NCBI GenBank assembly: GCA_051647685.1
Contig: JBOFEG010000018.1
Coordinates: 1-14,345 of the forward strand
Source of the DNA: CALTSX01 sp051647685
GTDB taxonomy: Bacteria; Chlamydiota; Chlamydiia; Chlamydiales; CALTSX01
Length of the DNA: 14,345 nucleotides
Reading direction: 5' to 3'
Numbering within the stretch: position 1 is the stretch's first letter; each line of letters starts with the position of its first letter. Under the pieces are notes generated by a model, which saw only the letters and a list, made by a program, of their open reading frames with translations, was not told the DNA's origin and did not search any database. This document shows positions 1-7,120 of the stretch, in pieces. The position numbers and the translations under genes were made by a program.

Positions 1-97
1 CAGGGTTTTTTTCTATGTGATTATTTTGACTATTATCAGCATAGCATCCGATGGTAAACAAGGATAAAATGAATACTTGATGTATTAGTCTTTTCAT
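1..97 (-). CDS. Exported protein, N-terminal part only (cut by window edge)
   Basis: Thirty-two residues are visible, starting MKRLIHQVFILSLFTIGCYA and running off the window. The start has two positive residues, a hydrophobic core (about residues 8-17) and then G-C-Y-A-D. This fits a secretion signal, either cleaved by signal peptidase I after CYA or lipid-modified at Cys18 (the T-I-G-C box is a poor lipobox). The ATG overlaps the TGA stop of the upstream gene as ATGA (positions 97 to 94), so the two are probably translated from one mRNA by coupling. The overlap also fixes the start. The mature domain lies outside the window, so no function can be given. Confidence 0.6.
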   Translation of the reverse strand, partial: MKRLIHQVFILSLFTIGCYADNSQNNHIEKNP

Positions 98-1005
98 ATA
101 GCCTCTTTAGCATACAGCGGTAAATTATTGGAATTAGGAGGCAGATTTTGCTTATTATTATTCCATTCCCTCCATTTTCTAGAAATGGGAGCAACACAGG
201 CCTTCCAAAAATCACCAGTTTTACAACATTTTAAACATCTTGTCATTAAAGCCTCAATGATACCAATCAGAACAGCTTTCACTGCATAATTCGGTGCTAG
301 ACCAGCAATAATTTCCATTGCTCTACCTGTACCAACCACAACTTCTTCACACCAATCGGGTGTTGGAGGTTTATTTGGCCCTAAAATGTCGCTATAGTCA
401 TCGTGATCTATTTCTTGTACTTGATGATTCTGCTGATTTGTATTTCTGGTGTATACACACTTTACAATGTTATTTTTGTAATGAATAGTACTTTCAACAA
501 GCGTGATCATATTTTGAAAATTACTTGATAGTGTAATTACACCCAAACATGGACGGTCATCTATACAATCGTCACACCCTGCATGCTCTGCTATAGTTTG
601 AAGCTCTTTTAATGCTTGCTGAGTCTCTTGTTCCATTCCGAGATTGTCATAACTGACAACTTTGCCAAAGGCAATTCTAAATGCAATAATTCTAGCCGGA
701 TCATTATCGTTTTCTAAATAAGAATCAACCCGTTTAAAATCTTCAATAGCTTTTTGATACTGCTTATCTGACAAATAACTTTCTCCTCTAGATACATAGA
801 GTTGAGCTAACTCATGATAATTATCTGAACTTGTAATAGCGATTTCTTGCGTTTCCCTTGTTATGACTTCCTCTAGGGTTTTACAAGTATTATAGTTTAT
901 TTCATTAGCATAGGATATAGGAACAACTGTTATAAAAAAGACATAAATAAAAAAATAGTTCGATTCATTATAATCCGTAATAAAATTTTTATTTATTTTA
1001 TACAT
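94..1005 (-). CDS. Secreted cysteine-rich protein with a TPR-like segment, function unknown
   Basis: 303 residues. The first ~33 look like a signal peptide: a long polar stretch, then a hydrophobic core at about residues 18-30, then S-Y-A before the likely cut. Residues ~63-97 resemble a tetratricopeptide repeat (Y-x-x-x-G-x-x-Y, then Y-x-x-A-I-x-D-F), followed by further helices to ~140; such repeats usually bind other proteins. The mature part has ten cysteines, at 41, 144, 147, 153, 183, 219, 257, 260, 261 and 270. This suggests disulfides in the periplasm or cell envelope. Residues 236-256 form a hydrophobic helix just before the C-terminal cysteine cluster. No Shine-Dalgarno is seen before the ATG. 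The stop overlaps the start of the next gene. I do not recognise the family; a lineage-specific envelope protein is the best guess. Confidence 0.7.
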   Translation of the reverse strand: MYKINKNFITDYNESNYFFIYVFFITVVPISYANEINYNTCKTLEEVITRETQEIAITSSDNYHELAQLYVSRGESYLSDKQYQKAIEDFKRVDSYLENDNDPARIIAFRIAFGKVVSYDNLGMEQETQQALKELQTIAEHAGCDDCIDDRPCLGVITLSSNFQNMITLVESTIHYKNNIVKCVYTRNTNQQNHQVQEIDHDDYSDILGPNKPPTPDWCEEVVVGTGRAMEIIAGLAPNYAVKAVLIGIIEALMTRCLKCCKTGDFWKACVAPISRKWREWNNNKQNLPPNSNNLPLYAKEAI

Positions 1006-1113
1006 ACAGAATGATTGAGCTCAACAAAAGATTAACCTGAATAGAAAAAATATAATTGAAAAAAAAATAAATTTAGAAAAATTGCCTTATCCCAATTGCT
1101 GGGAAAAAAGATA

Positions 1114-1180
1114 GGAATTCTCCAGATTTTAGCATAATTGAGAGAACTGATTTCTTATATGCTAACTAAAAGAGAATTCC
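1114..1180. repeat. Two-part inverted repeat with one shared centre
   Basis: Outer arms are GGAATTCTC (1114-1122) and GAGAATTCC (1172-1180). Inner arms are TTAGCATA (1129-1136) and TATGCTAA (1158-1165). Both arm pairs are perfect and share the same centre at 1147, with 6 unpaired bases between arms on each side and 21 in the middle. As RNA it would be a long stem with a symmetric internal loop; as DNA it could be a protein site or a miniature element. It lies in a 252-bp gene-free stretch. Confidence 0.6.
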
Positions 1181-1189
1181 CTTGTGTAT

Positions 1190-1231
1190 AATAAATCTAT
1201 GAAATCAAAAGATCAATAGATTTATTTTTTT
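1190..1231 (+). terminator. AT-rich hairpin followed by a T tract
   Basis: An 11-bp perfect stem (AATAAATCTAT at 1190-1200, ATAGATTTATT at 1216-1226) encloses a 15-base loop. The 3' arm runs into a block of seven Ts (1225-1231). In the plus direction this has the shape of an intrinsic terminator, though the stem has only two G-C pairs. No plus-strand gene is seen upstream. For minus-strand transcripts the stem lies about 30 bases past the stop at 1258 but lacks a following T tract. Confidence 0.35.
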
Positions 1232-1257
1232 GTTTCCAAAAGATAAAGTCTGAATGA

Positions 1258-1485
1258 CTAAAAACGTACTCCGAGCTTTACTGTTTGAAATAGGAATGGT
1301 GAGTTTTCATTGTATCCATTTGGAATGATATTCGGTAATCCAATATCAAAAAACAAAGTTTCACCTTGATATCGTATCGATACAGGCAATTGAAACCTTG
1401 TACGATCTCTCACTTCAACCAAACTACAATCATTATCAAGTTCATGGTCTAATGCCATTCCACAAGTTACATTGCATCTACTCAT
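1258..1485 (-). pseudogene. Possible C-terminal remnant of an outer-membrane beta-barrel protein
   Basis: A 75-codon frame. From about residue 30 it alternates hydrophobic and polar residues in strand-like runs (FQLPVSIRYQ, then ETLFFDIGLP). It ends in FQTVKLGVRF with a terminal Phe, the pattern of the C-terminal beta-signal read by the BAM complex. No signal peptide or Shine-Dalgarno is present. The frame stays open upstream of the ATG towards the tRNA genes, but the extra residues do not look like a barrel protein. I read it as the last few strands of a lost porin-like gene. It could also be a real small protein or a chance frame. Confidence 0.35.
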
Positions 1486-1595
1486 TATCGATGAAAAAAT
1501 TTTAAATAGTAAAAGATATTAACATGCCCGACAACTCGCTTGGAAACAAAAGGAATCGTGTAAAATTTTTCTAGAAAGGTAAGAATAGAAAGCCA

Positions 1596-1667
1596 TAGCG
1601 GCAGTTGGACTTGAACCAACGACCAATGGATTATGATCCCACTGCTCTACCGCTGAGCTATGCCGCC
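1596..1667 (-). tRNA. tRNA-Met (CAT anticodon; elongator, or possibly Ile2)
   Basis: 72 bases fold as a full cloverleaf: acceptor GGCGGCA/TGCCGCT (G1·U72 wobble), D stem GCTC/GAGC, anticodon stem with two G·U pairs, loop ATCATAA, T arm GTTGG-TTCAAGT-CCAAC, discriminator A. CCA is not encoded. The anticodon CAT gives Met. A tRNA-Ile whose C34 is changed to lysidine has the same gene anticodon. The G1·U72 pair and the absence of initiator features exclude fMet; Met versus Ile2 is not settled. It sits 11 bases after tRNA-fMet on the same strand, so the pair is probably cotranscribed. Confidence 0.93.
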
Positions 1668-1678
1668 AGAAAAAAAAA

Positions 1679-1751
1679 TAGCGGGGAAAGGATTCGAACC
1701 TCTGACCTCCGGATTATGAGCCCGGCGAGCTAGCCACTGCTCCACCCCGCG
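1679..1751 (-). tRNA. Initiator tRNA-fMet (CAT)
   Basis: 73 bases. Initiator features are the mismatched end of the acceptor stem (C1 against U72, the rest CGCGGGG/CCCCGCT pairing), the A11-U24 pair in the D stem (GAGC/GCTC) and the CTCATAA loop. The anticodon stem is CCGGG/TCCGG, so two of the three G-C pairs diagnostic of initiators are kept, while 31-39 is G·U. The usual 1-72 mismatch in bacterial initiators is C·A. No CCA is encoded. It lies 55 bases behind waaA on the same strand. Confidence 0.95.
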
Positions 1752-1766
1752 ATATATAAGATAGAT

Positions 1767-1796
1767 ACTATATGGCACCGGTGCATTAACGCACAA
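1767..1796 (-). promoter_or_regulatory. Candidate promoter of the tRNA-fMet/tRNA-Met pair with a palindrome in the spacer
   Basis: Read on the minus strand: TTGTGC (1796-1791), an 18-base spacer, TATAGT (1772-1767), ending 15 bases before the tRNA-fMet 5' end. The -10 matches consensus at five of six positions, the -35 at only three. The spacer holds the perfect 10-bp palindrome GCACCGGTGC (1775-1784), and GTGC...GCAC (1781-1794) can form a competing stem. The palindrome could be an operator or part of a weak waaA end structure; it has no T tract. Confidence 0.35.
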
Positions 1797-1806
1797 GAAA
1801 TTTCCT

Positions 1807-3108
1807 CTAGTTATTATGAGAACATTGGAGTAGTGGTTGCAAGTGTTTCCAAGTATTTTCGAGAGGTAGTTCCATTTCTCTAAACAAGTTTTTTGCACCG
1901 TTTTGCATTTGCAAAGACACTTGTGGATTTTCGATATATTTTTCTATAAAGCTGGGAAGTTCTTCTGCAGTAACGATTGTTCCAGCACCGCTTGCCCTGA
2001 CCTTGTTCTCAAGGGATTGTTGTCGGTACATATAAGGTCCATAAATTACTGGAGTGCCCATTTGAATGGGTTCAAAGATGTTGTGCCCTCCAACAGTAGA
2101 TATATAGCTTCCAGCAACAATAGCCAGTTTTGAAATTTGATAGAGACTGCACACTATTCCCATACAATCGATGAGTATCACTTGAACAGCTCTTTTGTCC
2201 GCTTCTCGGTTTGAATAAAGAAAATAAAAGAGTTGTAATTGCTCGAGGGTTTGTTTGATACTTGAGAGCCGCTCTAAATGTCTTGGAGCAAGAATAATTT
2301 TTATGTTTGGATGTTTTTTCCACAGGGTAAGTAATTGTCGAAGAAGCATTTCTTCTTCGTTGTCGTGAGTAGATGCGATTGTAATTACAAAGTCTTTCCC
2401 CGTGATAGACAAGCTCTCTTGTAAACGAGATTGATTCTCTGGTGTTGTATACATGTGACTTGGTGTCATTTTTAAATTACCAGTGACGTGGACTTTTGTC
2501 GGAAGCACACCGAGTTGCTGAAAAGCGGACTGATATACTTCGCTTTGCACGAGGAAAAGATCGGGAAGTGAAAAAAGCTTTTCTGCAAAGAAAGCGCCGA
2601 GACTGAATTTTTTTAACGAACTCGGAGAGATTTTTCCATTGATCACAACAATCTTTCCGCCGTTTCGCTTGACTTCGGAGAGCAAATGATACCAGAAGTC
2701 TGTCTCTGAAAGAATGAGAATCGTTGGATTAATTCTCCCTACCAATTTTTTCATAGTCCATGAGAAATCTGTAGGAAGTAGGAAGTGATCTTCCGCATCG
2801 GGAAACGTTTGAATAGCTTCTTGCTGACCGGTCGCGGTTACAGTAGATATAACGAAAGAAAATGAGGGATATTGAGATCTGATTTTCTCTACTACAGCAC
2901 GTGATGCTTTTACCTCTCCCACAGATACGCAATGCATCCAAATGGTAGATTTTATAGATTGTTTCGGCAGTTTTATAGCGAGGAGTCGATAGAGTCGCTG
3001 CCATAGATTTTTTTTATGCTTATCGAAAAAAATTCTCTGTCCGATTAGATAACCGCTATATCCGAAAATTCCTAAAAATAGGCATATATTATAGAGTACA
3101 CTTAGCAC
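1807..3108 (-). CDS. waaA: 3-deoxy-D-manno-octulosonic acid (Kdo) transferase
   Basis: 433 residues, normal for the family. It transfers Kdo from CMP-Kdo to the lipid A precursor at the inner face of the cytoplasmic membrane; in chlamydiae the enzyme adds several Kdo units, forming the genus-specific epitope. A membrane anchor spans about residues 2-24. The N-terminal glycosyltransferase half has S-V-G-E-V-K-A, with Glu65 the likely catalytic base, and SETDFW (134-139). The C-terminal half has VTGNLK (208-213), APRHLER (274-280) and VGGHNIFEP (339-347), the nucleotide-sugar site. The start is GTG at 3108, with AGGGA just upstream partly inside the leuS stop. Only 7 bases separate the genes, so waaA is expressed with leuS. 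How many Kdo units it adds cannot be read from the sequence. Confidence 0.95.
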   Translation of the reverse strand: MLSVLYNICLFLGIFGYSGYLIGQRIFFDKHKKNLWQRLYRLLAIKLPKQSIKSTIWMHCVSVGEVKASRAVVEKIRSQYPSFSFVISTVTATGQQEAIQTFPDAEDHFLLPTDFSWTMKKLVGRINPTILILSETDFWYHLLSEVKRNGGKIVVINGKISPSSLKKFSLGAFFAEKLFSLPDLFLVQSEVYQSAFQQLGVLPTKVHVTGNLKMTPSHMYTTPENQSRLQESLSITGKDFVITIASTHDNEEEMLLRQLLTLWKKHPNIKIILAPRHLERLSSIKQTLEQLQLFYFLYSNREADKRAVQVILIDCMGIVCSLYQISKLAIVAGSYISTVGGHNIFEPIQMGTPVIYGPYMYRQQSLENKVRASGAGTIVTAEELPSFIEKYIENPQVSLQMQNGAKNLFREMELPLENTWKHLQPLLQCSHNN

Positions 3109-3115
3109 TGGATCC

Positions 3116-5632
3116 CTACTCGATTACAAAATTGATCAATTTATCTGGAACAAAGATAACCTTTTTAATGGTTCCTTGAAGGAATTTTTTTACATTTTCG
3201 TGGTTCTTAGCAAGTACAATCAATTCGTCTTTTTCTTTTCCTTTTGGCAAAAGTTCTCGCGCACGCAATCGGCCGTTCACTTGTACAATATAAATTACTT
3301 CTGCATCTTCTAGATACTTTGCATCAACTGCAGGAAAAGGTTCTGTGGCGAGTTGCCTTTTTTCTCCCAGCTTTTCCCAGAGCTCTTCACAAATATGTGG
3401 TGCAAAGGGGTAAATGACTTGTACTGCCATACGTAGGACCTGTTTTGGGTACTTGGGCAATTTGGAAAAATGGTTGAGGAATTCCATCATTTTTGCAATA
3501 GCGGTATTGAATTGCATTTGATTAATATCGCGCTCTACTCCATTCACTAGCCTATGTCCCAGTTTCCAAGCCTCATCACTCGATTCCAGCGTTACTTTGT
3601 CGGACGCTACCAAATCGTATAACCTACATAAAAATCTGGAGCATCCTTGGACCGAACGAGTGTTCCAAAGTTTTTCCTTATCGAAAGGAGCCATAAACAT
3701 GGAATAAAGACGTAAAGAATCTGCGCCAAATTCTGCAATGATTTCATCTGGATTCACGCCATTTAATTTTGACTTCGACATTTTTTCTACTTGTTCAATT
3801 ACCTCTGTGTTCGAAGAAATTTCAACCCATTTGTCCCCTACTTGTTTAACATCATTGGGAGACACGTAACCACCACCTGGTTTCTTATATGACATGGCAA
3901 TAACTAGCCCTTGATTGCGAAGAGATTGAAAAGGTTCGGATGTGGTTACGTGGCCTATATCGTAGAGAACTTTATGCCAAAAGCGAGCATATAATAAATG
4001 CAGCACTGCATGTTCCACTCCCCCAACGTAGAGATCCACTGGCATCCAATATTTCTCTTCTGCTTTTCCCCAAGCAGCTTTCGCATTGTGTGGATCGCAA
4101 AATCGGAGGTAATACCAGCAAGAACCCGCCCATTGCGGCATCGTGTTTGTCTCTCGAATCGCTCCTTTACCGGTTTTTTTATCGACTATATGCACCCATT
4201 CTTTTGCTTTTGACAGTAAACTAAGTCCGTCCGGAGAAGGAGTATAATCTGAAATCTCCGGTAGAACGAGTGGCAACTCATCTATGTCGAGCGGACGCGC
4301 AGTACCATCGGGAAAGTGCAGAATAGGAATGGGTTCACCCCAATATCGCTGCCTTGAGAACAACCAATCGCGCAGTTTATAAGTAATAGCGCGCTCTCCT
4401 TTTTTGTGTTGCTCTAACCAATTGATAACTGTTTCCTTGGCAGCGGTACAATCGAGGCCATTTATATTACAATCTTCGAAATCACTTTGAGTAAGGATTC
4501 CCTCGCCTTCCCAGTAATCGAAACTGGAATTTGTATCTTGGAGCGGAGATATGACAGACAGTATCGGTAGAGCATGTCTCTTGGCGAAAACAAAATCACG
4601 AGAATCATGCCCCGGAACTCCCATAACAGCGCCAGTGCCATAACCCATTATGACATAATCTGCAATCCATACGGGAATGGGATTTCCAGTAATTGGATGT
4701 CTTACATAACTACCGGTCCAAACGCCTGTTTTTTCTTGAGAGAGTTCCGTTCTTTCCAAATCACTTTTCTGGCTCGCAGATTTTTGATACTTATGTACAG
4801 CTTCCCTTTGCGTCTTTGTCGTATATTGATCCACTAGTGAATGTTCTGGGGAGATTGCGAGAAAGGTAACACCAAATAGTGTATGGGGCGCAGTAGTAAA
4901 GACGGTGATATTACTTGCCGGTTTTTCTGATTCAAAAACTATCTTTGCGCCAGAACTTTTGCCAATCCAATTTTTTTGGACCCTTTTAATCGACTCTGGC
5001 CAATTGAGACTTTCTAAATCGGATAGAAGTCGCTCCGCATAGGCGGTAATTCGAAGAACCCATTGTTTGAGTGGGCGCCTTTCTACTGGATAGTTGCCCT
5101 CTTTCGATCTACCATTTTCCACCTCCTCATTAGCAAGAACAGTTCCAAGTGCTGGACAGTAATTGACGAGAGCTTCCGCTTCATAGGCAAGTCCCCTTTT
5201 ATACAACTCTGTAAAGATCCATTGGGTCCACTTATAATAATTAGGCTCGCTAGTAGTAATTTCGCGACTCCAGTCATAACTAAATCCAAGTGACTGGAGC
5301 TGCTTCCGATAAACATCTATATTTTTTTCAGTGGTCAGTTTTGGGTGTGCACCCGTGCGAATCGCATATTGCTCGGCAGGCAAACCAAAGCTATCCCAGC
5401 CCATGGGATGAAGGACATTAAAGCCTTTTTGGCGTTTGTAGCGCGCTATGATGTCCGTTGCTGTATATCCAACAACATGCCCCACGTGCAGGCCAGACCC
5501 CGATGGATAAGGAAACATATCTAATACATAAAATTTGGGGAGAGAGGATCTATTATGGGCCACAAAACTCTTGTTCCGCTGCCAAATTTTCTGCCATTTC
5601 GCTTCACAAGTACTATGATTATATTTTGTCAT
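3116..5632 (-). CDS. leuS: Leucyl-tRNA synthetase
   Basis: 838 residues, class I synthetase charging tRNA-Leu in the cytoplasm. The HIGH motif is HVGH (49-52), followed by GWDSFGLPAE (79-88); KMSKS is at 617-621. The inserted CP1 editing domain covers roughly 225-420. Its GTGAVMGVPGHDSRDF run (332-347) keeps the Asp346 expected to bind the amino group of a mischarged amino acid. The threonine-rich editing motif, TTRPDT in most LeuRSs, reads TTAPHT here (246-251), losing Arg and Asp. The region near residues 158-180 (NYCPALGTVLANEE) has one Cys, so the zinc-binding version is absent. The C-terminal anticodon-binding and tail domains (about 690-838) are complete. It is first in the leuS-waaA pair. 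A tRNA-Leu(TAG) gene lies elsewhere in the window. Confidence 0.98.
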   Translation of the reverse strand: MTKYNHSTCEAKWQKIWQRNKSFVAHNRSSLPKFYVLDMFPYPSGSGLHVGHVVGYTATDIIARYKRQKGFNVLHPMGWDSFGLPAEQYAIRTGAHPKLTTEKNIDVYRKQLQSLGFSYDWSREITTSEPNYYKWTQWIFTELYKRGLAYEAEALVNYCPALGTVLANEEVENGRSKEGNYPVERRPLKQWVLRITAYAERLLSDLESLNWPESIKRVQKNWIGKSSGAKIVFESEKPASNITVFTTAPHTLFGVTFLAISPEHSLVDQYTTKTQREAVHKYQKSASQKSDLERTELSQEKTGVWTGSYVRHPITGNPIPVWIADYVIMGYGTGAVMGVPGHDSRDFVFAKRHALPILSVISPLQDTNSSFDYWEGEGILTQSDFEDCNINGLDCTAAKETVINWLEQHKKGERAITYKLRDWLFSRQRYWGEPIPILHFPDGTARPLDIDELPLVLPEISDYTPSPDGLSLLSKAKEWVHIVDKKTGKGAIRETNTMPQWAGSCWYYLRFCDPHNAKAAWGKAEEKYWMPVDLYVGGVEHAVLHLLYARFWHKVLYDIGHVTTSEPFQSLRNQGLVIAMSYKKPGGGYVSPNDVKQVGDKWVEISSNTEVIEQVEKMSKSKLNGVNPDEIIAEFGADSLRLYSMFMAPFDKEKLWNTRSVQGCSRFLCRLYDLVASDKVTLESSDEAWKLGHRLVNGVERDINQMQFNTAIAKMMEFLNHFSKLPKYPKQVLRMAVQVIYPFAPHICEELWEKLGEKRQLATEPFPAVDAKYLEDAEVIYIVQVNGRLRARELLPKGKEKDELIVLAKNHENVKKFLQGTIKKVIFVPDKLINFVIE

Positions 5633-5767
5633 AATTATCGCTTAAATCAGATGAGGAAAATAGCAAATTCTAACAATTTAAGAAAGGATATTCACTTGAT
5701 ACAAAAGGTATAATAAACTAACCTATTTACGAGATACTATTAATAATATAAATTTTAGTTTGGGTTT
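5633..5767. promoter_or_regulatory. Divergent intergenic region between leuS and the winged-helix-like gene
   Basis: This 135-bp AT-rich gap must hold the start signals of two divergent units. A perfect TATAAT (plus strand, 5709-5714) is the best -10-like hexamer, but no good -35 lies 16-18 bases before it. A TTTACG...TAAATT pair nearer the plus gene is an alternative. Neither gene has a clear Shine-Dalgarno sequence. Confidence 0.3.
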
Positions 5768-7105
5768 ATGCGTGAATTACGTTCCTCTAGTAAAAATAAA
5801 GTTCACCTCCCCGACTATGATTATAAAAAAGATATTCAAAATCGGATTTTAATCTCACAACTAACAAATGATGATATACGGATCTTAGAAGAAATTCTTC
5901 ATAGACCTTCTACCATTTCTGTTCCAGATCTGCTCCGAGATTTGAATATGAAAGAAGATATCGTAGAAACTACCCTAAAAAAGTTTGAGAAGTCTAATCT
6001 CTTTCGATTGGAAAAAAATACGATTTATGTCAACAAGGGCATGCGAAAGTATTACGATCAAATTATGATCATTTTTGATCGCACAGCCTTTATTCCTAAC
6101 CTAGATTTTTTGCAAAACTTACTTAAGAAAGTTCCAATTCACATCCTCCCCGTATGGTATCACATTCCGAGAACTGCAAATAATATTTTTGATTCTCTAG
6201 TAGAGAAATACCTACTCACGCCTCAAATTTTTCATAGATATCTCAAAGAATTAAATTTAGGCAGTCAAATCCTGACGAATATTGTAGAAGATGTATTCAG
6301 AGCGCCGGGACTTAAACTTACAGCCAAACAAATTCGGGAAAAATATTCCCTATCGCAAGAAGAATTCGAAGAATACATCCTGCATCTCGAATTTCATTTT
6401 GTCTGTTGTGTTGGATACGAAAAAGTTGGTGATCATTGGGAAGAATTTGTTACGCCATTCCAAGAATGGCGGGAATATCTATTATTTCTCGAATCGACCA
6501 TTCCATTATCGATTCCAGATACAAAAAACATTAAGCTCCTCCGACCTGGAGAATATCCCTTTATTGAAGATTTATCTACAGTACTGCTCACTTACACAGA
6601 ACCAAAGCCAAAAAAATCTCCATTTCCTAAAGAATACACAACTCACCTAACCAACTACCTCCAACAATTAGATTTACTAAAACTCGGCAAGATAACTTCT
6701 GATGGAAAAGATTGGTTACAACTCTCTCTTGAAAAGCGAGCCTTATTTATTTATCGACATCCAGGTCGAGCTGCGCTAATCAAAAAATATTCTCATGTCG
6801 TTTCCGATAAATATATCCGCGAAGTCGAAAAAAGCCTGCAGCGCATTATTGATAAAGGTTGGCTCTATTTTGATGATTTTATGAAGGGCTTTTTAGTACC
6901 TCTCAGTGAAAATACGCGGATTACCTTAAAGAGAATCGGGCGCAGATGGAAATACGCTTTGCCAGAATATTCTACAGAGGAAAAAACATTCGTACGCGAG
7001 AAAATTTTGAATGAATTATATGAATGTGGACTCATCTGTAAAGGAGTGCATAAAACCCGGGAATGTTTTACTCTTAGCCCTCTTGGAAAATCGCTTTTTT
7101 CATAA
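5768..7105 (+). CDS. Protein with several winged-helix-like segments, function unknown
   Basis: 445 residues, highly charged, no signal peptide and no membrane segment, so cytoplasmic. At least three stretches have helix-turn-helix plus wing character. Residues ~33-90 contain ISVPDLLRDLNM, a recognition-like helix, then a strand pair. Residues ~180-230 contain LTAKQIREKYSLSQEEFEEY. Residues ~400-445 contain FVREKILNELYECGLICKG and end FTLSPLGKSLF. Such repeats occur in DNA-binding regulators and in accessory domains of helicases; no Walker or helicase motif is seen. It starts at ATG 5768 without a Shine-Dalgarno. smpB follows 15 bases after its stop, so they are likely cotranscribed, which hints at translation or DNA metabolism but proves nothing. 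I do not recognise the family; a lineage-restricted nucleic-acid-binding protein is the working guess. Confidence 0.75.
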   Translation: MRELRSSSKNKVHLPDYDYKKDIQNRILISQLTNDDIRILEEILHRPSTISVPDLLRDLNMKEDIVETTLKKFEKSNLFRLEKNTIYVNKGMRKYYDQIMIIFDRTAFIPNLDFLQNLLKKVPIHILPVWYHIPRTANNIFDSLVEKYLLTPQIFHRYLKELNLGSQILTNIVEDVFRAPGLKLTAKQIREKYSLSQEEFEEYILHLEFHFVCCVGYEKVGDHWEEFVTPFQEWREYLLFLESTIPLSIPDTKNIKLLRPGEYPFIEDLSTVLLTYTEPKPKKSPFPKEYTTHLTNYLQQLDLLKLGKITSDGKDWLQLSLEKRALFIYRHPGRAALIKKYSHVVSDKYIREVEKSLQRIIDKGWLYFDDFMKGFLVPLSENTRITLKRIGRRWKYALPEYSTEEKTFVREKILNELYECGLICKGVHKTRECFTLSPLGKSLFS

Positions 7106-7120
7106 CAAACGATTAGATCT

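Noticed and set aside
1091..1110. CCCA...TGGG hairpin with a run of As as a terminator
   Set aside because: The stem is only 4 bp, and the homopolymer is on the wrong side for minus-strand genes and is A rather than T for plus-strand ones.
1647..1898. 83-codon minus-strand frame across waaA end and tRNA-fMet
   Set aside because: It runs through the tRNA-fMet gene in sense, giving the typical translated-tRNA peptide, and overlaps waaA in another frame.
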